Assembly: GCA_944548615.1 (NCBI GenBank)
Contig: OX155957.1
Location: forward strand, 28,914,935 to 28,978,934
Direction: 5' to 3'
From: Micropterix aruncella
Taxonomy: Eukaryota > Arthropoda > Insecta > Lepidoptera > Micropterigidae
DNA: 64,000 bases
Below are positions 33,470 to 43,177 of the stretch, piece after piece (within the stretch, counting starts at the first letter, position 1; every line of letters begins with the position of its first letter). A program made the translations under genes and the position numbers. Under the pieces are notes generated by a model. That model did not search any database, was not told the DNA's origin, and was given only the letters and a program-made list of their open reading frames with translations.

Positions 33470-34045
33470 TCCAAAAAAAAGTTGCTATTTGCGGTGCACT
33501 TTTTGAGGTCCAAACTACGTCATAATATACATGAACAGAACCTGTTTCCATCTAAACAAGTCAAATAGACTTTAAAAAACTTATGGATGCCAACCCGGAG
33601 TTTAGCCGATTCGCCCGGCAGCTCGCGTCAAAAGTACATTTTTGGGGGTCGAATCTACGTCACCAGATATATGAATAGCAAACGCCTTGTTATTAACCAG
33701 GATCTCCACTTTCTAAAAATATAGGGCTGCCGGAGAGCAACCTGTCCAAACAGAAGACGAAGACGTGTGAGGCTCATGGTCAGGTTTTCGTGCTAAAACT
33801 GTTTTATCGCGTGCCTGGTCCGTGATACAACAGTTGAGCCTAAACTTACTAGTACGAGCCTGGTACGTCAACCGGGCCAAATGTAAGACAGATTTGCTGA
33901 TTCGTGGAATGACTTGAAAGCTCGGAAGTTTTGTTTACTTTTTGGGTCAACGCTGTCGCATCTTAAATGGTAGGCCAAATAGTTAATCGAACGTCCTGGT
34001 ATTACCTCAAAAAGTGCACCGGAAGTAGCAACATTTCTTTAAGGG
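33470..34045. mobile_element. ~575-bp TIR element (MITE)
   Basis: 33481-33509 and the complement of 34004-34032 match over 29 bp with two mismatches, including the perfect 17-bp core GGTGCACTTTTTGAGGT; weaker matching continues outward. An internal direct repeat (GAAT/AACTACGTCA... at 33510-33540 and 33650-33680) resembles the subterminal sequence. Superfamily unknown, no target duplication found. Confidence 0.65.
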
Positions 34046-34089
34046 TGTCCTTATGACCGGCTTCCGGTCCATAACTACGCGCAGATGTA

Positions 34090-34470
34090 TGACGTTGTAG
34101 GTCGCGTGGATTTGCATAGAATAGTCGATGCATTTTAAAGAACTAATAAGTTAGAGATGGAATGAAATAGATGAACCAAGGGGGTTGCAACTTCATGAAA
34201 TAAATGTCGGTCTTCCCATATATACCGAAATGCCGAATGCTGAAAGAAAGCGTTCAAAAGTAATGATATTTTTTAAAAGCCTTTCAACTATTAGCGAAAA
34301 TGCCTCAAGCCTTCCTCCAGCGCCGCTCCAGCCAACACACAAAGAATTTCCATCGCTGATATTGGAAGAGCGGCTCCGCCGTTTGTCTTCGGTTACGCGC
34401 GGATATACATATGAGTTCGTAGGGCGGTCGCGCGGATTTGTAGAGAATAGTCGATGCATTTCAAAGAAAC
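34090..34470 (+). repeat. Direct repeat pair around the empty transposon target
   Basis: GGTCGCGYGGATTTG...AATAGTCGATGCATTT occurs at 34098-34150 and again at 34422-34470. Between them, 34297-34402 is homologous to the two flanks of the transposon at 28050-31579 and lacks it. The ORFs here (34185-34475 +, 34193-34459 -) are not recognised. Confidence 0.55.
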
Positions 34471-34619
34471 GATAAGAGCCAGTGGTTTGACCCGTGGTAA
34501 TATTCCCAATTTACGGTTTATAATATAATTAATAACTTCTGGTAAATAAACGACGATTACGGTATCTTTGTTTTAACCACAAATCTGACTGCAATAACAA
34601 CACTGAGAAAAATATAAAG

Positions 34620-34770
34620 ATGTAATACACGGAAATATGCATGTTTCAACAAGGATTACGTATATAACTCGGACTGGGGTCCATGCGTATGAATTAACAT
34701 GACGCGTAACGGTGTTGGCGTGGCAGTAGTTGCTGTGTCGTACTGTTAAAACATAATATTATTTTATTAC
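34620..34770 (+). repeat. Dispersed repeat D
   Basis: GCATGTTTCAACAAGGAT, CTCGGACT and GTAACGGTGTTGGCGTG recur in inverse orientation at 52555-52830, where a small MITE is nested. Non-coding. Confidence 0.55.
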
Positions 34771-34796
34771 GTCGCGACCTTGGGATCTCGCTTCGT

Positions 34797-34864
34797 AACT
34801 ATAACTATACTACTACATACCTTCTATTATGAAGGTATGTAGTAGTATACATACGGTTATAGTT
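34797..34864. other. Near-perfect hairpin
   Basis: Perfect 18-bp arms (ATACTACTACATACCTTC at 34807-34824; complement 34831-34848) with a 6-nt TATTAT loop, plus an outer 10-bp arm pair (9 of 10) after a 6-nt bulge. It resembles a precursor-miRNA-like or cruciform structure, but expression is unknown. Confidence 0.7.
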
Positions 34865-36124
34865 GGACTCATGAATCATGTTGAAAGTACGTATACCTAC
34901 TTTTATTTTAACCGTAAGAAAAATGTTAATACATTTATTCGATTAATGGAGTACCAACAAAATTCATTGTAGTTGCAAAATCACGATTGAAACACCGTTA
35001 TTCTGTATCACCTTACATTTTCCCTTTTTTCTTTGTTAGTCGGTGAAAATACTGGAAATCAATTTTTGAAAATATATACCAATTTTTAGAGTACACAAAC
35101 TTCAAAACAATCTTTAAATAGAAGAAACTGTCGACTGAAACAAAATTGGCCAAGAACCATTACAGATCCACTGATGCATGACCACTAGGTAAATTTCTTT
35201 TTCTTATCACAGCGCAAGCGTTGTTTTGGAACTCTGTCGATAAGTCAAAAGGTATATATATTTTTACATAATAAATATTTTTAAAATGTGGGACTATACA
35301 AGGTACCAAGTTCGCGCCCGATCTCGTGAAATCGTTACGTGACGTCCTCGTGGAATCGTCAGAAAGCCATCAATCACGGCTGCGGGCGTGTGTTTGTATT
35401 TCGACGCTGCGAGCCGGGCGAAATAACAAAACCTAGTTATCACCGTTCGCTCTCCAGCAGAGCTCGATGTTTTCCAGCTGTTTATTGAGTACCTACGCCC
35501 ATAGCCCGCCACTACCGTAGACACAAGCCGTGCTGCAAAGACAGTGTCACGCGGAGGTACCTAGTTCGAGTCGAGTAGCGTGAGTGATTTCAGCAAAAAT
35601 CAATCCTCAAGAGGCAAACCGTCTTGAGAGAATTTATCGATACTCGCTGCAACTACACAATTCTACGGCAGTAGTATAAATCAACTAGGAATAAAATGGC
35701 AGAAGCGTATTGAATAACAGAATAAATTGGTAACTAGTCATCAAACAGGAATAAAATCAATGTTGTGGAGTTTAATTTATTAGCTTCAATCAACATATAC
35801 ATTTAATTGGCACGTATTTTATTCTATTATTATAAAAACTGCACAATAAATAAGGTGGGTAAACGCAAAAAGAGGCGATTGGAGCAAATTAGCCAATAAA
35901 CTTTTCAAATACTCTTTTTTAAGACAGACAATATGATATGCAAAATGACCGAAAGTGCAAAAATCGGTTATAACTATAAAATATACCAGATTAATAAAAA
36001 TAAAAAGACCGATTTACACCCCAAGACTTTCCCAGCAAGTAGACAACCCCCCCCCCCCCTTTCGCTACAACCCAAACTTCTCCCGCGCGCAAACTCGTAG
36101 TACATTTGTAGCATTTTCCGTTGT
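34865..36124. other. Region without a recognised gene
   Basis: AT-rich with a poly-C tract near 36047-36059. The ORF at 35294-35524 (-) has no domain. Confidence 0.3.
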
Positions 36125-36481
36125 ATAAAAATGGTATTTTTCAAAAATTGACGTATTATTTTATTTAATATGACGAACTTTAAATATTTTTTGTGTCGTT
36201 TGTATAACGAGATATTTGAATCAAAATTTCACAACCGGATTACCGTCCAACGTGGAATCTGTGTACCGAATCAACTGAAATATTTCGAGATTGAAGCATG
36301 ACTAGCGCACCTTTCCCAATCTTTTCAACTCTTGACATGATCGAATGATGCCTGTATGCAAGAATTAATAAGCTCAATCGGGTGAAGCGTTTGGGCGCTA
36401 TCACGGAGGAATACAAACACACACACGCACGCGCACACGTGGCACACACACATTTGGCACACACACACACACACACACACA
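36125..36481 (-). repeat. Dispersed repeat C, inverted copy with (AC)n
   Basis: Reverse complement of 24560-24905; the CA-rich microsatellite (36413-36481) occupies the position of the GT-rich tract there. The ORF 36240-36581 (-) with Cys/Val/Ala runs is the microsatellite translated. Confidence 0.65.
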
Positions 36482-37522
36482 AACTGTCCTGACGTATTGT
36501 GGCGTATAAAGCCACCATACGGCAGAGCTTAAATAATTTATATGCTGTATTTTTATTTGCTTCATTTAATGATATTGACATTTAAAAAAATATAATTTTG
36601 CAAAAAAAATGTAACGCCTATATTAACAAAATAGCTTATCTGCTGATGATATTTAGGATGTTTTAAGTAATAAAGAAAATTAAAAAAAGGTGACATAAAA
36701 CGTCAAAATTAAAGAATAGTTACAGCTGCAAAAATGCGGAAAATAATCTACCCCTTCAAGCTTTTGCGAAATACGCTTTCGTAAAATCTAACGAAGATGG
36801 TACACTATACACTTGCGCACAGTATAATGTCGTCAGGAATAATTGGTTGGGGATGTGCCTAACTGAATTGTTTGGATTCACCCATTAAGAAGGGAGCCTG
36901 GCTTAGAAAGCCAAAATAAACCTGTTTGTCATTAACATTTTTTTTTTACCTAAACTTGAAATCTATTCATGAATACATCATTTTGATTAACATTTAAAAA
37001 TAAAATATAAAATATAGTATAGGAAACACTATTTTTATGATTTTCACTATTTTACTAATTTTTTATGATGCAAATGTTTTTGTGATACGGAAGTTGACCG
37101 CATTAATTACGACTTGCGAAGTTGTCGCACCGTGCAGTATGGCTTGTTATAGTCGCGGGCTATGGAGTGCCTCATTGCCGTCACCCGCAACGGCGCCACC
37201 CAACGCCCCCTCGAATTTAATGAATGGAATTTCGCCTGCTTTCTTGCACTTGGCCATTAGGCGCAGCCAGCACCAGTGTGCGACTTGCATGAAATGGGAC
37301 GTTTACAGACGTAATGATTTCGCCATTTATATAAGAACCCGAGAGCGACTAAAGCGATCTTGGTAAACATTATAAAAAAATAATTATTACTTAGAAATTG
37401 CCGTTTGTCGCTGTTTTCACAATGGCCTTAATAGCCATTTTGTCGTTAAGCAGTGTAGAGCGCGGCCAGTACTTCGATGGGTGCCCGCCTAAATGCCGGT
37501 TGTGTGATGCTATAAATGCACG
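36482..37522. other. Region without a confident gene
   Basis: 36880-36985 resembles 38580-38670 (GAGCCTGGCTTAGAAAGCCA versus GAAGCCTGGTTTAGACGGCT, both then T-rich and TTGAA...TTCATGAAT), so a decayed repeat pair is present. ORF 37037-37366 (+) is unassigned. Confidence 0.3.
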
Positions 37523-37810
37523 CCTATGTATACCAATTTTTATGGCGATCGGTTTAACGGTAAAGAGGTTGATGTGCTGCAGCGCCATCTAGTGGCGAAT
37601 TACAACAAAGCGAATAGCGCGAAAATATTACCCGTGCTCAAATACCTATGTATAACAGTTTCATGGCGATCGGTTCAACGGTGTAGAAGTAGTCGCGCTA
37701 CAGCGTCACCTAGTGGCGAGTTACAACATATCATAAAAACCTTCTCTATTAAAAAATACATATATGTGCCAACTTTCATGGTGATCGGTCAAACGGTGAC
37801 GAAGTCTATT
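37523..37810 (+). repeat. Three diverged ~120-bp tandem units
   Basis: Units start near 37523, 37645 and 37762. Each holds CTATGTATAnCA.TTTCATGG(C/T)GATCGGT(T/C)(A/C)AACGGT, and two hold CGYCAYCTAGTGGCGA. This is the phrase seen in 3' parts of many insect repeats. ORFs here are spurious. Confidence 0.55.
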
Positions 37811-37916
37811 AAGCTCGGACAGGATGATCGGATGTTAAAACTAAGCGACAATGTGGGTTCCACGACAAGGCACTAGTCTTGTGGGTGAAATAATAAATTA
37901 ATAGGTAAAAAAAAAC

Positions 37917-38335
37917 ACTAAAAACACGCTTTTATAAATGATCTTAAATCGTGGTCAAAGTTCATTACAAGACCTTTCTAACAAGTCCAAACACGGCTAT
38001 GATACGATATTCCGTCATGGAATGCCAGTGCCTATTTCCGGCTTCATCATCAGACCTTGAAACCTAATCGTGGTCAAAGTTCATTCCAAGACTTTTCTAA
38101 CAAGTCCAAACACAGCTATGATACGATGTTCCATCATGACGTTCCAGTTCGTATCTTCCGACTCCATCATCAGATCAGTTCGACAGTACAATATTATTGT
38201 ATTGTCATCAGAACTACATACAGCTGCCAATTTTCATGACGCTATGATCCTTGGAAGATGGTTAAATTAGTTACCTTAGATTCCATTACATAGTTAGTTA
38301 CATACAGGTCGACCTAATAAAAGCGTGTTAAAAAA
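37917..38335. repeat. Dispersed repeat E with short inverted ends, copy 1
   Basis: The left end AAAACACGCTTTTATAAAT is nearly the complement of the right end CTAATAAAAGCGTGTTAAAA. The second copy is at 48020-48415. Internally a ~117-bp block (AATCGTGGTCAAAGTTCATT...) is duplicated in tandem. ORFs 38057-38270 only reflect the repeat. Confidence 0.65.
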
Positions 38336-38466
38336 GGATAATCTCGTTTGAGTTGATTTTTTTCAAATTCAGTTGCATTTCTGTCCTTTATTGTTGATCG
38401 GATATTTTCGTTTGTGCAATAGTAGAAAATTTTTAAATTCATTTTTTAATATGAGGTGCACTGCCG

Positions 38467-38664
38467 GTGTTATCCATTACGGCTTATTGCGGTAAGGCCA
38501 CAAACTTAAAGCAAATGTGTCCTGTCAAGAACTGCGAACAACGATGGGAAAGGTCGGTAATTAATTACCGAGTGCCATCATGTAGGGATCGTTTGTGGGA
38601 AGCCTGGTTTAGACGGCTAAAAAAACACATGTTTTTCATGTTTTTTTTTTCAACCAAAAGTTGA
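38467..38664 (+). pseudogene. Possible THAP-like zinc-finger fragment
   Basis: The frame reads 'CPVKNCEQRWERSVINYRVP' then 'SCRDRLWEAWFRRLKK'. The C-x4-C start, Pro and following W-x2-W spacing faintly resemble a THAP domain, which occurs in P, Kolobok and related transposases. The distal C-x2-H is not seen. It is equally possible that this is chance. A decayed relative lies at 36880-36985. Confidence 0.2.
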
Positions 38665-39289
38665 ATTCATGAATCTTTTACCTCCGGAATAGCTGACAGT
38701 CTCAGATTGCTGTAATTGTAAAAAAAACTTACTACTTTTCTTTAAAGACAACTTGATCCTCTCTATCCTCAAAACTAAATTTTTCAGTTTTGCGCCGAGT
38801 TTTTTCTAAGAAAAATTGAAAGACTATTAAATTCTCTTCTGTATGAAATAAAAAAATGAGAAAAAAAAATTACTCAACATTTAAAAGCATGTAAAAACCG
38901 CTTAAACTGGACTGAAATGCCACTTTTGAGAGAATGAGTTGCTCTGTAACTTACGACATGAACAATTCTTTGGTTCAGGATTCGAGAACGATCGATATTA
39001 GTGTTTGCCGCAGCGGCTGCCGCCGCGGTTGTCGTGACTCAATTTATTACTGCTACCTGCTTCTTCGCGATTGCATCGCGCCGCGTGCAGTTCACGGGCA
39101 ATAGCGCAATGCCTCCGTACTGCTCCCTACCAATTTTAACCAATCTCTACCGCTAAATGAATTATTATAAAAGTTCGCCATTACAAGAGCTGATTTATAA
39201 AGGGTTGGATACATAGAAACAGAAATTTTCTGGAGAAACGCGCCCGAAACGATGCAATCCAACGGTTTTTGCAATTATATCTGAAACAG
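38665..39289. other. Region without a recognised gene
   Basis: AT-rich, then a CpG-rich patch near 39005-39110. ORF 39092-39274 (-) unassigned. Confidence 0.3.
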
Positions 39290-39490
39290 TACTTAAACTA
39301 ATAAGCAAACCCCAAACAAGAGGTCCAATGTCAGGATTAATGACAGGACGTATTGTCCTCAACAAACACCTAGCAGAACATGTGGCAGATGAAGATGGAC
39401 TGCTCTACATATTTTGTGCGAAAGTTACGCTTTAGACAATTTAAGGCTAAAATTATTAGGATACTATTAACCGAATCCTAACGAACTGTA
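39290..39490 (+). pseudogene. Probable LINE RNase H-region fragment
   Basis: The frame reads 'KPQTRGPMSGLMTGRIVLNK' then 'HLAEHVADEDGLLYIFCAK' and shifts to 'YFVRKLRFRQFKAKIIRIL'. The layout 'GLLTGH..LN.HL..........C' followed by a CxxC/H-like 'LYIFC' block is typical of the region after RNase H in R1/Jockey-type elements. The fragment is short and frameshifted. Confidence 0.4.
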
Positions 39491-39720
39491 CATATAGGTT
39501 ACTAATCCGACTCTGTGGGGTGAGTGGTCTGCCGGGCGCCAAACGAGAACCCTCGAAACCACTGTGAGCGTCGCACTTCCCAAAGACTTAGCCACCAGGC
39601 GGTGGCTACGTTAACAGACGAAGAAGAAGTAGACATAGTGGCGTATTCCTCAAGCATAGGGAAATACGCCAAAACGATGCACACTTGCGCAGTGACATCA
39701 TTTTGAGATCATGACTGGCA
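39491..39720. other. Spacer with overlapping ORFs on both strands
   Basis: ORFs 39502-39684 (-) and 39524-39706 (+) overlap completely; no domain. Confidence 0.3.
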
Positions 39721-40258
39721 GCTAACGGTTTCGTGCAGCTTAAGCCATATGACCTGTTCGTTATCTTGGGTCGGATCAACTCACGGTTTAATTCCCATCC
39801 GGTGGCCTCCTCGAAGAGAGTTCAAATGGAAAGAACCTTGTTATCCCTGTCGCGGCTGTATCGTGGACAGGTGTATCGAATCCTCTGGGGATGACCGTCG
39901 GGTGCTGCTTGGGAGGGTTGCACATCGTGCGGCGTCAGCGAATCGTCTGTGTACTCTGGCTAATAACCCCAGGAGGGAGGGGGAGGGGGAGGGAGCGCGA
40001 TTCCTAAGAAGCGGAGGTGGTTGTTAACCTGACGTCAGCTGCTCTTAAAACGTTGGCCACCTGATCCCGCTTAAAACATATGCAAAGGGCTTCACGGTAC
40101 GCGTTAAACTCGATCTGAAACACCAGGCAGAGGCTGCGCAAGCGACTTCGAACCTGCAACCAGACTGGACGGAGAAATCCGGCCAAATCTGGTAGTGAGG
40201 GCGTGAGGCTGCCAGCTGGTTTCACTTCTTAGTGAAACGGTTTCCATGTTGGAAACGC
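39721..40258 (+). repeat. G7 repeat copy 7, 3'-diverged
   Basis: Starts GCTAACGGTTTCGTGCAGCT, matching the full 5' end. The body follows the family to CTGCCAGCTGG (about 40219), then is replaced by two adjacent perfect hairpins: GTTTCACT-TCTT-AGTGAAAC (40219-40238) and GTTTCCA-TGT-TGGAAAC (40240-40256). The usual 3' hairpin and CTAG end are missing. Confidence 0.75.
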
Positions 40259-41289
40259 TGACTGTCGTTCCTAACACTTCTCATTCGCCTTACTTACGTT
40301 TGAAATAATAATCAATGTCGTTATTGTGGTATAAAAACTCCAAAGTGATGTTATGACCGCCTAAAAGTCGAAATTCGCAGGGAATGACGTCAATATGATG
40401 TCAAAAATAGACGCAGTCGTAAGCATCTGCCTCTGGAATAAGGCCCATAATATACGTTTTGTGTACTCCATCCGTTGAGAAGTAATAAATAGCAGTAACA
40501 ACAAATACTTGTTTTTACAAGTATTTCAGGATAAAACAAATATTTCAAATACTTGTTTTATTAAAAATTCAAATTTAGACTTTCTTACGGTGAATAGAGT
40601 TTAGGGGCCCTTAGTCGACAGTGGCGTACAATAGCGAGATAATCACACCCACTGCGGGTAGGTGACCATTAGCAAACAATAGCGTCATCTAAATATAACC
40701 GTAGCTTTCCCATCTATCCCATATATTTCACGAGAAGTGACACGTGGATAATTGACATTTCATTTTGCTTATGCAAAGAATAAAACGTGGGACGTAAATA
40801 TTGAATCAATCGGTCGCTTCGAGGAGCTACTTACGTATCAAATAGCCCTTCTACGCAGTAAATATTGTTGTTATGTGATCGTGCGAGAAAGGATTTTGAG
40901 ATTTTATAATATCTCAACGTTTTGAAATTCCAGAAACCCAAAAAAGTGGCATTATCTTGAAGCTATAAAATTTGTTCTTATCGTTCCGGATTTTTTTAAA
41001 GAGTATTCCCATCTATTTCTCAAAAGATTATCGCAGAAATTGCCACTATACCATCAAATTTGAGATTATCGCCGAAAGCTTTATATAATTTTGATTCAAT
41101 GTACATCATTAATGTCAACTACACTTGTAAACTAAGCGTCATATTGTGAATATCTCTGTTAGGTCATTTGAAAAGTTAATGGCCTCATTGACAAAGGGTA
41201 ACTAAAGAAAAAAAAACTTTAGCCGTCCTATAGATAGCATCGACATATGGAAACCGTATATTAAATATTAAGTAATTCTGATTACTACT
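40259..41289. other. AT-rich region without a gene
   Basis: Contains the perfect hairpin AAATACTTG-TTTTTA-CAAGTATTT (about 40504-40527). Otherwise nothing recognised. Confidence 0.35.
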
Positions 41290-41532
41290 TTGTCTACGAC
41301 ACTCTTCCAAAGTTGTCAGCTTCAGCTTCAGCTGTCAATAATAGAGAACATTGAGAGATCAAAAGACAACCTGCTACTCTCTATCCCTAGTCACAGCACT
41401 GAATTCTTCACATTCTGTTTCACCGTGCATGGATCTCGTCTTTGGAATGCTTTGCCGAAAAATGTGAGAACCGCGCCAAGCATAACAAGTTTTAAAAACA
41501 TACTGAGAAAGCATTTGAAATCTTCCAGATAA
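41290..41532 (+). pseudogene. CR1-like LINE, RT C-terminus
   Basis: An 80-codon frame ends with 'FTVHGSRLWNALPKNVRTAP' followed by 'SITSFKNILRKHLKSSR', a highly characteristic C-terminal signature of CR1/L2-type ORF2 ('S....RLWN.LP...R...S...FK..L..HL'). A 3'UTR follows to about 41795, including AAATATTGCCTGCAGGCAATAAGC (a hairpin-forming TTGCCTGCAGGCAA palindrome), and ends in (ATT)n. A second 3' end of this family is at 42108-42231. The copy is 5'-truncated. Confidence 0.85.
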
Positions 41533-41800
41533 ATTGCCTTTCTTCTCCTATTCCCCTCCTTTTAAACTTTAGCGTCGTTATAGGTGTTAGATTATTTTGA
41601 TGTGGCACATCCTTTGCCTACAAAGGGTTAAGTATATATTTCTTTCTATCCTCTTTTATTGTATTTGTCGTACTCTTTACATAGGTTAAGTTATGTAGTC
41701 CACTCGAAAATAATGTTCATACAATAGCTCTAAAATATTGCCTGCAGGCAATAAGCTTTTCTTAAGCATAAAGCGTTTTATTATTATTATTATTATTATT
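41533..41800 (+). repeat. CR1-like LINE 3'UTR with (ATT)n tail
   Basis: Untranslated tail of the preceding fragment. The TTGCCTGCAGGCAA palindrome and the terminal (TTA)n are shared with 42108-42231. Confidence 0.8.
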
Positions 41801-41809
41801 ATTGGACGA

Positions 41810-41980
41810 ATGCGATAGATGGCACTAATCATTGAATTATAATGTAATAATCATTGCTTGAATTATTGGGTTCTTACAATCAATCAGTCCTTTATTAAAA
41901 AATCATAGTTCAGCCGTACAATGCTATCAGCGCCACCTGCATGCCGCCGGTGTCGAACGGTTGCTAAAACATACTATGGC
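41810..41980 (+). repeat. Dispersed repeat B, partial copy
   Basis: ATGCGATAGATGGCACTAAT and CAATGCTATCAGCGCCACCT match 10735-10920 and 17645-17870. It directly follows the LINE (ATT)n tail. Confidence 0.6.
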
Positions 41981-41982
41981 AT

Positions 41983-42107
41983 TTAGCCAATGGGCCCTGT
42001 TGCAGTTAGATCACTAAGACCCATGTCTAAGGTTCGGCCAAACTAACGGGTTAACACCCATCCGGCAACCTCCACGCAGAAGTGCGAGCCCGGGTAGTAC
42101 TCTCACC
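41983..42107 (+). repeat. G7 repeat copy 8, 5' fragment
   Basis: TCACTAAGACCCATGTCTAAG, AACGGGTTAACACCCATCCG and CCTCCACGCAGAAGTGCGAG match the 5' part of copies 3, 4 and 9. It stops at GGGTAGTACTCTCAC and is directly joined to a LINE 3' tail. Confidence 0.75.
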
Positions 42108-42231
42108 ACTCTTTATATAGGTTATGTAGCCTACTCGCAAAAAAATGTTCTTACTGTTCTGATAGGTTAGCTCTAAAATATTGCATGCAGGCAATAAGCT
42201 CGCATTTTCTTAAGAATAAAGCGTTTTATTA
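42108..42231 (+). repeat. CR1-like LINE 3' tail joined to G7
   Basis: CTCTTTATATAGGTTATGTAG, TAAAATATTGCATGCAGGCA and AAGAATAAAGCGTTTTATTA match 41660-41795. Only the last ~120 bp of the family are present. Confidence 0.75.
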
Positions 42232-42279
42232 TTCGCACAGTGATCAAATTACTTCATTTTATCACTGAAAATCATCATG

Positions 42280-42651
42280 ATGAATTCGGACCAATATATT
42301 GACCTCTTACCAAATCATATGATACGGGAGCTCCACAATGTCCATCCTTCCAACGAAGGAGTTTTTCAACAGGATATCGCCCCATGCCATTCTTCGAAAA
42401 AAGTGAAATAGTATTTCACACAAAACCAAATTACTGTACTTGAATGGCCCGAAAACTCCCCATCTCAACCCGATCGAAAACTCTGGGTCATTTGCCAAAA
42501 ACGGCTCTCCAAGATGGATGGTACAACGAAAACCAAGATGATCAGTGCAGTAATTCAAGTCTGGTTTCACGATGATGAACTGAAAGGAAGCTGTCAAAAC
42601 CAGGTAAATGCTATGCCTACAAGAGTGAAAGGTGTTATTAACGTAAAATGA
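42280..42651 (+). pseudogene. Tc1-like transposase, C-terminal half
   Basis: The frame begins 'MNSDQYIDLLPNHMIRELHN', has 'FQQDIAPCHSSKKVK' (second catalytic Asp), an internal stop, 'ITVLEWPENSP', a small frame slip around 'HLNPIEN' (third catalytic residue, Glu), then 'LWVICQKRLSKMDGTTKTKM' and 'VWFHDDELKGSC', ending 'VKGVINVK' at 42649-42651. This is the order expected of a DD34E Tc1 transposase. The N-terminal DNA-binding region and the first Asp are absent. The downstream end CACGGTACTG at 42764-42773 is the Tc1 terminus. The long ORF on the other strand (42307-42657) is a shadow. Confidence 0.85.
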
Positions 42652-42773
42652 GGACACATTCTATATTAAAACTAACAACCTATAACTAACAGTACTGTTT
42701 TTGTATGTTTATGTCCAATAAAGCACTTTTCGAAGAAAAATACTCTTTGTTCCAATCAATTCGCACGGTACTG
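42652..42773 (+). mobile_element. Tc1-like 3' untranslated end and terminal repeat
   Basis: Matches 22265-22380 (TTAAAACTAAC, TTTTTGTATGTTTATGTCCA, GCACTTTTCGAA) and ends in CACGGTACTG, the inverse of a CAGT-initiated Tc1 terminus. Confidence 0.7.
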
Positions 42774-43012
42774 AATGTAATGTAGTTATATGGTCACTAT
42801 CCGAGAAGAAATAAATGAGTATGATTATGATTGCACCAACAGATGGCGCTGCGTTTACATTTTAATTATTACAATACATGCTGATGATGTAATTTTATTT
42901 TAAACTGTTTTCAATCCGTTATTACAGTATTTTAAATCCGCGTCGGATCGTTTATTTTTTGACGATTTCATGCGAAGTCCGAGAACTTTTTGATCTACTC
43001 TCATATTTAAGA

Positions 43013-43177
43013 CTAGCTGACCCGGGCCCACTTCGTTGGGCGGTAAAACTTTTTACTTGTGATGCAATTATGAGTGTGGTTTGGTTAGTAATGAGTGCTA
43101 TGACTTATTTCCTGACTGCCAAAAGAAGGGTTATGTTTTTACTGCATACGTATGTATGTATTTGCATGCCAATTTGA
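43013..43177 (+). repeat. CTAGCTG-type repeat, 5' part
   Basis: Starts CTAGCTGACCCGGGCCCACT. It is cut off at the RTE insertion. A fitting 3' part (GGTTCAGTAGTTCCAGAGAT, ending TAGTATTAGTATAGA) occurs at 46070-46196 beyond the RTE, so the two may be halves of one interrupted repeat. That link is inferred. Confidence 0.5.

Noticed and set aside
36240..36581. 113-codon minus-strand ORF with CVCVCV run
   Set aside because: Reads through the (AC)n tract of repeat C.
42307..42657. 116-codon minus-strand ORF
   Set aside because: Shadow of the Tc1 transposase relic read on plus.
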